Origin: Mixophyes australis
Taxonomy: Eukaryota; Chordata; Amphibia; Anura; Limnodynastidae
Reading direction: 5' to 3'
Length of the DNA: 64,000 nt
NCBI GenBank assembly: GCA_036250195.1
Contig: JAVHZZ010000011.1
Location: 63,048,919-63,112,918 of the forward strand
The notes beneath the pieces are model-generated. The model saw nothing but the letters and a program-made list of their open reading frames with translations, was not told the DNA's origin and did not search any database. Positions 55,335 to 64,000 of this stretch are shown in pieces; the first letter of the stretch is position 1; every line of letters starts with the position of its first letter. Both the position numbers and the translations under genes were made by a program.

Positions 55335-57005
55335 ACGTGGCTCACCACTGACTTTTCTCCCGGCCGCTGCCGCCACTTTCACCTACTACAGGCCGCGGCT
55401 TGGGCCTGCAATCCCCCTGGATTCCTACTTCCGGTCCAGCCAACGACCTCCGACCACCCGACCTCCAGTCTGCTGCCTCCTGCCATCCTCGGTGCCGCCT
55501 GCTGTGTCTGGCCAGAAGCTCCCGCTCTGGCCAAGCTGCCCTGCTGCCGGCCCGCTGAAGCTCCCACTGGCTCCCCTGCTTGGACCCCCAGCTCCGGCCA
55601 AGCTGTCTGCCTACTCTGCATCTCCGGTGAGTCCGCCTGCCTGCCATCTCTGGGACCGCTGCCTGGGACCGCTGACCGCTGCATGCTATCCTGATCCCCC
55701 TGCTGTCTCCTGCCGCCTGGACTGCCTGCCACATCCTCGTTTCTCCCACTGCCTGGACTACCGGCCACTTCCTCTGGACTCCTGCCGCCATCTCATCTTC
55801 CGGCCACCTGGTCTTCTACCTGTGCTCCGCTGCTGTTCCTGTGGCCTGCCACGTATCCCGCTGCCTGTTCTCGCTTTCTGGTCCCTCCGGACGGCTACAG
55901 CGACCTGCCTCTGGACTCTCCCTGGTCTCTGGACAATCCAACCAGGTCTCTCCACACAGGACTCTCCATCCAGGACTCTCCCGTTTCTCACCTGGTACCG
56001 GCTCTCTGCAGCCCTCCTTTAATCTTACCACTTCCATTTAATTTTATCGCATTGTACTGTACAGTTTACTATTTTATCCTATTGCTCTGTATTTTATTTT
56101 AATATTATTTGCACTGTATTTTATTCTATCTTAATTCATCATTATTTTAATTTTAATTTATTCTATCTTAATTTGAGCTTATTTTAATTTTATGCGCTTT
56201 TACTTCATCTCACCTCATTTTCATTTATTTACTTCATTCATCTGCACTTTGTTTTAATTTTACTGCACCGTTTTTACCGCATTCATATTTTATATTGCAA
56301 CTCATTTCATATTTATATTTCATATTGTCTTTGCCACTGCCTTTGATTTTGCAACGTACAATGTCGCCCCGCTCCTTTCCTATACCTATCCTCTCCCCCA
56401 GCCCCCTTCTCTTGCCCAACCCTCTCCACCCCTCCTCTCACCCTCCCCCTCGCTCCACCAACCCCAACAATCTCTTCCGCATCTCCCCTGCTCCCGCCCT
56501 CCCTTTCTCATGTGCCCTCTGGAATTCCAGGTCCATCCGTAATAAACTATCTTCCGTCCATGACCTCTTCATCTCCAACTCTCTAAATCTTCTTGCCATC
56601 ACTGAAACCTGGCTTACTTCTTCCGACACTGCCTCTCCTGCTGCTCTCTCCTATGGGGGCCTCTCCTTCACTCACTTCACCAGACCGGATGAGCGCCTGG
56701 GAGGTGGAGTAGGCCTCCTTCTGTCCCCTAACTGTACTTTTTGGGTAATTCCTTCTTTACCTTCCCTCTCCTTCTCCTCCTTCGAAGTTCACTCCATCCG
56801 TCTCTTCTCCCCAATCCACCTCCGTGTCTCCGTCATCTACCGCCCCACGTCCCTCTTCCTCGACAACTTTGCTGCCTGGCTCCCCCACAACCTCGCCTCT
56901 GACCTCCCCTCCATCATTCTTGGCGACTTTAATATCCCCGTTGACAACCGTTCTGACCCCGCCACCATCAAACTTCTTGCCTTCTCCTCCTCTCTTGGCC
57001 TCAAA
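55335..57005 (+). mobile_element. L2-like LINE, copy 2, truncated at its 3' side
   Basis: Matches the leader and first part of ORF2 of copy 1 in opposite orientation. Similarity starts in the leader (CATCACTGACT-like, near 55341) and stops abruptly after CTCTTGGCCTCAAA near 57003. LINEs normally lose their 5' ends, so loss of the 3' part points to interruption or deletion, here at the start of the Penelope-like region. Confidence 0.88.
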
Positions 57006-57014
57006 TGTTTATAA
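56361..57014 (+). pseudogene. LINE ORF2 N-terminal fragment (endonuclease domain only)
   Basis: From the ATG at 56361: same start as copy 1 ([16 protein letters not shown]), then [21 protein letters not shown] and GDFNIPVDNRSD. It ends in SSLGL followed by unrelated codons and a stop. SDHH and all RT blocks are missing. A short in-frame deletion relative to copy 1 removes a few residues after IYRP. Confidence 0.9.
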
Positions 57015-57851
57015 TTGCACTTTATGCACTTTAAATATGTATTGAGTCATTGTGCTTGCTATATTTCTGAGTATCACTTGAGTAATATGGTATATTATTA
57101 TTATCATTGTTTTGTTTTTCACTGTCTGTACTGTATTAGGTATATAATTGTGTATAGAGATATAATTCTTTATCCTTTTGTTAGACCACTTATGTGGAGT
57201 ATGTAATCATGTTATGTTGAGACACATACCCCATTTAGATGCAGCTCTTATTGTTCATTATTTGAATTCTTTATTAATACTATCTATAGTCATGTGTATA
57301 TATTTTTTAGTGTCTCTCTATCTATTTAGTTTACTGCTGTATAGCCAGTATTACTTTATGTGATGGGTTTTACAATATGACACAATTTATATTTATGTAC
57401 CATGGACCTGGTAAATGCATGCTTATATTTTTTAACTAATTGACAGGTATTTTGTAATTATCTATTTATTCTTAGTATACTATATTGTTCCTGATATCTA
57501 AATGTCCCACATTCTAGAATATTTGTTTACTTTATTTATATGTTGGGTACTACACATGTATTGTGTTTTTACTATTGCATTTATACTGTTGAGGCTGTGC
57601 TTTGATTGATATATAGAGATCAGACATTAGCTGATATTTTGATTGTTAATTCCAAGCTGTATTATTATTATTCGGATGCTTTAACGAGGACATTTTTTTT
57701 ATTATGATCAGCATCCTCTAGGTTTTGGTGTTCACCACTAGAGGTAACCATGTGACTGACATGTCACCCATGTGATTCTAGCAATGCGCGCGTCACAGTG
57801 TTATCTGACGCCACTGCGCATGCTCCAAAATGGCGCTGGACATTATTTAAA

Positions 57852-57876
57852 AAGACGCTCGAGATCCCAGCGTCTC
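57852..57876 (+). other. Hairpin upstream of the ribozyme
   Basis: AGACGCT and AGCGTCT form a 7-bp stem with a CGAGATCCC loop, shortly after an AAAATGGCGC and TATTTAAA-like stretch. Confidence 0.6.
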
Positions 57877-57890
57877 TATCATTCAATTTT

Positions 57891-57940
57891 CACCTCCTGA
57901 TGAAGTCTGATCACTTAGCAGACGAAACGCGTTGAGGAGT
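57891..57940 (+). ncRNA. Minimal type I hammerhead ribozyme motif
   Basis: CTGATGA (57897-57903), a stem II hairpin GTCTG/CAGAC (57905-57909 with 57919-57923, 9-nt loop), GAAA (57924-57927), then ACGCGTT giving a very short helix III and a predicted cleavage site after T57933 (GUU). Helix I: CCTC (57893-57896) pairs with GAGG (57934-57937). Hammerheads with minimal helix III are known from Penelope-like elements, where they are thought to act as dimers. Every universally conserved core base is present. Confidence 0.82.
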
Positions 57941-58663
57941 GTCTGAGGATTTTTATTGTTTTGGATATCGTGGTACCAGCGTGGCGGGAGTGCTGTGGAC
58001 TTATCTACAATTGACTGATATCTATCTATATGTCTTTGAATGCATCCCAGATGAGTACCAAAAGATACCATTATATGCTTTTTATATTTGCTTTTATGTA
58101 AGTGTGTTACTTACCGTCTATTAGTAAAATCTGATTTTTACAGTATTATACTATTTGAGTTTTTTATTGCTCCTATGATGCTAAGGTTCCAGTCCTAACG
58201 AGATAATTCATTTGGATGAGTGACGTTACTGGCAACATCTGTACAGCCTTGGAGATACCATATCAACATATACATTTACCTTCTAGTTCTACTATCTGGT
58301 ACGCAGATATATGGTTATTGGTGATTTTTTTTGTGGCATTGGATACAGTGTGTTGTCACGTGTGTATATCTCTAATCACCATTTCGGTTCCATCTTTCAC
58401 ATTGCAGAGTTGTAACAAGTCTTGAGTGTGCATCTGATTTATCACACCTTATCTTCTCTCACATTATTACGTATTAATATCGTGGTAATACACTATGTGG
58501 AGCTGTGTTTCCTTTATTCTCTTATAGATTTTCCGTACTTACCATCTGTTTTGGAACTGGCTGCCTCCTGTACATTGGACTCTAGGTGTATCAATCCCGC
58601 CAAGTAACTTTATATACAGAATAAGGTTACGCGCCCCCTTGCATGTGGTATCTGTTGTTTGTA

Positions 58664-58694
58664 TTAAAATATATATATATATATATATATAACA
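58664..58694. repeat. TA microsatellite
   Basis: About a dozen TA units in the Penelope-like leader. Confidence 0.9.
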
Positions 58695-58884
58695 CGCAAA
58701 AAGAGATATATATGATGGCGCTAATTACCACAGCGTAAATACAGTTTTGGATAAACAACTGATATAAATAGTATATAAAGTCCAGTATTGAAGGATCAGT
58801 CCCATAAAACAACACTTAGCTCAGTTGAGAGCGGCAGCCTCAGGATACTTGTGGCCAGATGGTTAATCCTGATAACGAAAATGC

Positions 58885-59148
58885 TGCAACAGAAAAAACA
58901 AGTAGGGCGCCCCAATGTGTAATATCACAAATATGGTGTTGGGAAAATGTAATAACTGCGTACCGTAAGGATGTATTCAAGAAGTAAAGATCATATGGAG
59001 GTTTCCTCTTCAGAGGTAATCCCTCTCAGTCTCCATCAGACATAACGACAATGTAGAAAAAACAAAACAAAAAATAACATAGTGAAGTATTGTTATGTAT
59101 AAAAACTGCACCAGAAACCAGAGATAGTCCTCCACCAGGAGACAAAGT
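58885..59148 (+). repeat. Left arm of a long inverted repeat
   Basis: 264-bp arm from TGCAACAGAAAAAACAAG to GGAGACAAAGT. The reverse complement is at 59505-59769 with only scattered differences. The 356-bp spacer is unrelated to the arms. Confidence 0.93.
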
Positions 59149-59504
59149 CATGCCTGTCTGAGAGGCATGTTGGTGTCAGTAGCTGAGGGGGAGTGCTGAC
59201 ATTGAATTGCTATTTGGAGGCCTTTGGAGTACCTCTTGTACACAGACATTACTTTCCACAAATAAATCTAACAAAACAATTTGGAGAGAAAGGGAAAGAA
59301 AAGGGAAACCTAGGTGAACTTCAAGTTTATGGAGGTATCTTCATAAAATAAAAGGTTGTGACAGAGGAATGGCTTGATCTTATATATGGTCCAAGAAAGT
59401 TCATGGTCTTTTGACTATCTGGTACGCAGTTTTTATTTACCTAGGGTTGCATGTTGCACACGTGTGCTACATTTTTCACCTCTGGGTTTGCTACTTATTT
59501 TAGC

Positions 59505-59767
59505 ACTTTGTCTCCTGGTGGAGGACTATCTCTGGTTTCTGGTGCAGTTTTTATACGTAACAATACTGCACTATGTTATTTTTTTGTTTTGTTTTTTCTA
59601 CATTGTCGTTATGTCTGATGGAGACTAAGAGGGATTACCTCTGAAGAGGAAACCTCCATATGATCTTTACTTCTTGAATACATCCTTACGGTACGCAGTT
59701 ATTACATCTTCCCAACACCATATTTGTGATATTACACATTGGGGCGCCCTACTTGTTTTTTCTGTTG

Positions 59768-59769
<2 letters not shown>
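59505..59769 (-). repeat. Right arm of a long inverted repeat
   Basis: Begins ACTTTGTCTCCTGG and ends TTTTTTCTGTTGCA, directly abutting a TA array. Its transcript could fold with the left arm into a hairpin of roughly 260 bp. Confidence 0.93.
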
Positions 59770-59806
<37 letters not shown>

Positions 59807-59832
59807 CATATATACATACATATATACATATT
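59770..59832. repeat. TA/TACA microsatellite
   Basis: A TA run followed by TACATACATA units. Tyr/Ile/His open frames here are artefacts. Confidence 0.9.
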
Positions 59833-60330
59833 GTGGCAAGAGCCCCCTACTGCAGAAGCACACGCGTACAACTTCTTCCTTTTTATGGTTCTTTGATGTC
59901 AGGATGGTAATAATGTTTTGACACCATATACTTGCACAGCAATTATGGAGACCCTCAACGCTTACTTTACATAGTCCAGCTCTCTGTTCAGATCAGCCAG
60001 CTAGCCCAGCGTTGATCTCCCTGAACAATGAAACAAGCAGGGTTTTATACCTGACACTCCTCCCACAGGCCTAGCTTGATGGACAGGTGACACACCGACC
60101 TTCTCTTTAAAAGGAAACGCCCATCCCTGGCTCTGTTTAGACTATCAGACCCACCCTGTCTGTTTGCTGAGAGGAAGCAGCTTTTAAATCATGTAAGTAA
60201 ACCAATTTTAAACTACACATATGTTTTTACCTGGTTTAATTTCCACCTAGGTACATAACTGTGCCAATGTTTTACTCTACTTCCCTGCTTTCTCTGCATA
60301 TTGCCTGCTAAATGCCTCCTTTTGTTACAA
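59833..60330. other. Leader-like spacer, no gene seen
   Basis: No recognised coding or repeat structure between two microsatellites. Confidence 0.5.
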
Positions 60331-60374
<44 letters not shown>

Positions 60375-60393
60375 CATATATATACATACATAT

Positions 60394-60448
<55 letters not shown>

Positions 60449-60569
60449 TATACATATATACATATATATATATACATATATATATACACATACATATATA
60501 TATATACATATATATATATACATATACATATACACATACATATATATATATACATATATATACATATAC

Positions 60570-60614
<45 letters not shown>

Positions 60615-60626
60615 TATACATATACA
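60331..60626. repeat. Compound TA/CA microsatellite
   Basis: Nearly 300 bp of TA, TACA and CACA units immediately before ORF1. Long Tyr/Ile frames on both strands are artefacts of the array. Confidence 0.93.
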
Positions 60627-60628
60627 TT

Positions 60629-61201
60629 ATGGATCAATGGGACACCATACTTCATGAGTGTTCATTGAAACTAATAAAACTTATTATAATAGAAAAAACT
60701 AACATTTTCAAAGAAGTAGAAAAAGAATTAGATATAAAAGAAATTCAATTACAACCCTTTAAGGAAGATGTTAATTTTAAAGAGAATGAATTGGTATTAA
60801 ACAAAAAACTTGACAAAATTGAGACGGAAGTGATTAAGATTAAAGAACGGAAGTTCCATAGGGACAAAAGGGACTATTTACAGTCCAATGTTAAGAAATG
60901 GCCTAAACCTAGGAATAATTCTAGATTCATGTATGATGACCATGCCCAAAGAGGATCTAATGCCCCTGATAAGTGGAGAAAGGCACCTATAAAAAAGGCT
61001 GACAATACACACTCTAGCCCAAAAAAGACCAGACAGGTCCGCTTTGAACCTATACTTAGAAATCGGTTCTCTACACTCTCAGTTTCAGATAGTGATACTG
61101 AGGATTTTTTATCACCGGGTCCTTCGGATCAAGGGAGATTACCTCAGCGCAAACATCATCTGAAGGAAAATATAAGGGTAGCTTCCCCATTAAAAAGATG
61201 A
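60629..61201 (+). CDS. Penelope-like ORF1, charged coiled protein
   Basis: 190 codons from the ATG at 60629, which lies just after the microsatellite. The N-terminal half is rich in Lys/Glu/Ile with heptad-like spacing ([29 protein letters not shown]), suggesting a coiled coil. The C-terminal half is basic and Ser/Pro-rich ([28 protein letters not shown]). Some Penelope-like elements have such an upstream ORF; its function is unknown and may involve RNA binding or multimerisation. The stop overlaps the next start as ATGA (61198-61201), which could couple the two frames by reinitiation. The frame is intact. Confidence 0.7.
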   Translation: MDQWDTILHECSLKLIKLIIIEKTNIFKEVEKELDIKEIQLQPFKEDVNFKENELVLNKKLDKIETEVIKIKERKFHRDKRDYLQSNVKKWPKPRNNSRFMYDDHAQRGSNAPDKWRKAPIKKADNTHSSPKKTRQVRFEPILRNRFSTLSVSDSDTEDFLSPGPSDQGRLPQRKHHLKENIRVASPLKR

Positions 61202-63460
61202 TATGTAGACGAAGAGGGAGAAGAGGAGGTATCCAGAAGTCACAGAAGAAGATTTCTGTAGGCCTCACTAATGGAATTTTTAATTTGTCCAATCATGAAT
61301 TAAGTAAACCTGAGATGAGTGTACTCAATAAGGGACTATCATTTGCCCCCACGAAACATCTCAACAAATTTCAAATGTTTATTGATGTACAAAAATATGT
61401 CCGTAAACTAACATTAAAAATATATTTCGCCAAACATGATACTGCCTGTTTAAAGAATTATGAATCACCTTCCAAATCAGGTTTAAGATTACCATCTAAG
61501 TTCTATCCGTTAGAATCAAAAAGTAGTCATTTACATATTTTCCAAGATCTTGTTACTCAGGATCTTTGTTATACTGAGAATACTACTAAAAGCTATGATA
61601 ATCTTACTCAATTAGAGAAACAAGCTTTAAAAAATTTGCAAACTAACGACAACATAGTCATAAAATCGGCAGATAAGGGGGAGGGACAGTAATCCTAAAT
61701 CGATCTGAGTATGTAGCAGAAGCGCATAGATTATTAGGTGACCGTTCATCCTATTCATCACTAATAAGTGATCCTACTCATGAGTATATAGATGCATTAC
61801 GGGTAATATTATGTAGAGGACTCTATGAAAATATCATAAAAAAGGATGAGTTTCAATTTTTGTATACACCGAATCCCGTGATTCCCATTTTTTACTATCT
61901 TTCGAAAGTCCACAAGGACCCAATAAAACCACCAGGCCGCCCCATAATATTCGGCATTAATTCTTTAACTTCAAATGCATCGAAATATGTGGACTTTTTC
62001 CTGAATAAATATGTTATCACCCTAGAATCATATCTTAGGGACACAAATAATGTTCTTCAGATTTTACAAGATGTTAAATGGGAGAGACACTTTTTTTGGG
62101 CCACAATTGATGTCAAATCTCTATATACAACGATCCAGCATGAGAAAGGCATCAGTTCATGTAGGGAATTTTTGGATAAAGATTTATCTATCTCAGCTAA
62201 ACACAAGAATTTTATTTGTGATCTTATTTATTTTATTTTGTCTCATAATTACTTCAGTTTCCTTAAGTCTTTTTACTTACAAACGTTGTGGCACGGCCAT
62301 GGGCACAACATTTGCGCCGAGTTTTGCCAACCTCCATATGGGGAGTTGGGAAAACAAGTATATATATCAGTGTAGCGCTTACCTAGATAAGATCCGGTTA
62401 TATAAACGCTACATTGATGACATCTTAATTATTTGGAGTGGCAATTTGGAGGAATTTAAAGAATTCATGGAATACCTTAGTAGGAATGAGTATAATCTTA
62501 AGTTTACTTATAATATTAGTAACAAACAGGTCGAATACCTAGATTTAATTCTTACATCAGACAACACCAGAATTGTGTCAAAGAATTTTATTAAAAAAGT
62601 GGATACAAACAGTTACCTCCACTACAAAAGTTGCCACCAAAAAAAGTGGAAGAATAACATACCCTTTTCACAATTCAATAGACTTAAGCGTAACTGTAGC
62701 AATATTAGGGATTTTGAAGAACAGCTCACAATATATTCCAATAGATTTAGGGAGAGAGGATATCCCAGTGAATTAATTGAAGAAGCAGTTGACAAAATTA
62801 AAGAACGAGATCGGTCTGAAACTCTTGAATACACAGTAAGACAAACAAAAAATGAAATGGTCCCTTTTATAACAGAATTCAATAAAAGTGAGAATATTAT
62901 CAGAACAACGCTCAATAAGCATTGGGGTATCTTGAAGAGAGATCCGATCCTATCTAGGATTCTTCCGGAGAAACCAATGATAGTTTACAGAAAGAATAGA
63001 AAATTTGAAGGAATTGTTGGCCCCGAGTTTGTTATCCAATACATCTGGAATAAAAAAAACGGCCATTTTTCTTCCGGATACTGCAGGATCCTTTAGATGT
63101 AACCATTGCAATATATGTAAATATCTTAATCCAGCTAAAACACATTTTATGAATTCTAATAACAGTAGGAAATATGTTATTAAACAGCGTATGGATTGTC
63201 GTACATCCTCTGTTATTTACATGTTGGAATGTTCTTGTCAGCTGAGATATATAGGAAAAACTAAATGCCCATTAAAGATCCGTATTCAGGAACATGTTCG
63301 CAATATCAAACATAGAATGGAAAGTCATTCGGTTTCTAGGCACTTTTCCCAGGCACACATTGGAGACCCTAGTTGCCTTAGCTTTCTGTCAGGGGAGGTG
63401 ATCTCCAACAGAAACTCTCATGTCGTGAAATGTTCTAGATTTTTTAATTGGGCACACTGA
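61198..63460 (+). pseudogene. Penelope-like reverse transcriptase-GIY-YIG endonuclease, three frameshifts
   Basis: Replication protein that combines a telomerase-related RT with a GIY-YIG nuclease. In order: a conserved N-terminal block (SVLNKGLSFAPTKHLNKF), NIVIKSADKG, FYYLSKVHKDPIKPPGRPI, ATIDVKSLYTTI (motif A Asp), CGTAMGTTFAPSFANLHMG, YKRYIDDILIIW (catalytic IDD), VEYLDLIL, a cysteine cluster CNHCNICKYL, then VIYMLECSCQLRYIGKT (GIY-YIG pair), KIRIQEHVRNI (catalytic Arg region) and HFSQAH. The frame switches near 61677-61683 (G-run), near 62275-62285, and in a run of eight A near 63053-63060. Catalytic residues are present in their own segments. The cysteine cluster before GIY-YIG suggests a Neptune-like lineage, tentatively. 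Confidence 0.9.
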
Positions 63461-64000
63461 TTCCAGCAGGACTTAATGAGAACTACGAAATAGGCCCCTT
63501 TTTTTGTAGTTACTCATATTTTGGCAGCTGGTCTGTCTTCTTTTTCTGTTATACTTCATCTTAGATCTGATGTTATTCCTCCTATAGTTCCTCCCCAATA
63601 TTAATATTAATAGCATATTAATTATAATTATTGTAATCTCTTAATTATATATATGTGGTCTATGTTAATACACATTTTTATACATTCTTTATATATTTTA
63701 CATATAGATACTATTGAGTCATGGTGTTATTTAGAGTCTAAGTGACACTTTGGCAGTATATTGGAGTTCATTGGTGATTATGGTTATACGTTGAAATAAC
63801 GTTAGCGTTATATCTTAAGGTATTAATTATTTAATTATAATTTTATCCTGACATTAGTCTGGATATCATATTGGTGTCATGTGATGGATTACTTAGATAG
63901 TTTTCACATATTGTTATTTTTCTATAAACGTTTCACAGTTTAAAATATGTTTATTAAATCATAAGAGAGGACATATAGTGCTTGTGGCTTGATAATGACC
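63461..64000. other. AT-rich 3' region of the Penelope-like element
   Basis: No gene. No copy of the hammerhead region or of the 57.0-57.9 kb leader was recognised here, so the downstream terminal repeat, if any, lies beyond the window. Confidence 0.5.

Larger units (their letters stand above)
57006..64000 (+). mobile_element. Penelope-like element (GIY-YIG type), extends to the window end
   Basis: Contains a hammerhead ribozyme motif (57891-57940), a long AT-rich leader with an internal inverted repeat and TA arrays, a coiled ORF1, and an RT-GIY-YIG frame ending at 63460. The RT-then-GIY-YIG order with no LTR-type integrase is diagnostic. The 5' limit is set only by the end of LINE copy 2, and the 3' limit was not found, so 57006-57800 and 63461-64000 are assigned by proximity. 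Confidence 0.8.

Noticed and set aside
59590..59660. A second hammerhead-like string (CTGATGG ... GAGGAAAC) in the right inverted-repeat arm
   Set aside because: The CTGATGA core is broken and no stem II with correct spacing forms.
60213..60668. Tyr/Ile/His-rich open frames
   Set aside because: Translation of a TA/CA microsatellite.

Overview
This window looks like vertebrate intergenic DNA made almost entirely of transposable elements. There is no bacterial-style gene organisation. Two traces of host-type genes are visible: a decayed copy of the C-terminal end of tomosyn (STXBP5 family), and a short two-exon Myb/SANT-like frame that is itself probably transposon-derived. The mix of elements (L2-like LINE, Ty3/gypsy chromoviruses, Ngaro and DIRS1-type tyrosine-recombinase retrotransposons, a GIY-YIG Penelope-like element, hAT miniature elements, a tRNA-derived SINE) is typical of amphibians, most likely a frog. 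This is inferred from repeat content, not from a diagnostic gene.

Layout. 1-1570 has nothing recognisable. 1571-5880 is a nearly full-length L2-like LINE on the minus strand. 6.6-7.2 kb holds a possible solo LTR, followed by the tomosyn pseudogene (7.3-7.6 kb). 8.3-10.1 kb contains three hAT-type non-autonomous elements with 8-bp target duplications, one nested in another. 11.3-15.8 kb holds a minisatellite, a solo LTR of the TyC family inserted into it, and a second, PstI-site-rich minisatellite between diverged inverted repeats. 16.3-23.0 kb is a minus-strand Ngaro element (gag, RT-RNase H, tyrosine recombinase, SGNH hydrolase). 24.0-30.2 kb is a foldback repeat split by a complete Ty3/gypsy element (TyA). 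32.2-45.0 kb is a second gypsy element (TyB) whose integrase is split by a third complete element (TyC, 35898-43211); a SINE abuts TyB's 3' LTR. 45.4-49.1 kb is a minus-strand gypsy remnant (TyD), also with a solo LTR in its integrase. 50.1-50.7 kb is another solo LTR, then come the Myb/SANT-like exons. 51.8-55.3 kb is a minus-strand DIRS1-type remnant, 55.3-57.0 kb a second LINE copy cut off at its 3' side, and 57.0 kb to the window end a Penelope-like element with a hammerhead ribozyme motif.

The most informative signals are RNA-level. All three gypsy elements with a surviving gag-pol junction carry a GGGAAAN slippery heptamer in the gag frame, 5-7 nt upstream of a stem-loop that covers or immediately abuts the gag stop, with pol in the -1 frame. 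The TyC-family LTR holds four tandem hairpins with a conserved loop and stem changes that preserve pairing. The Penelope-like element has a minimal hammerhead core. Target duplications allow the insertion order to be read for most layers. Many coding frameshifts lie in homopolymer runs, so part of the apparent decay could be sequencing error.
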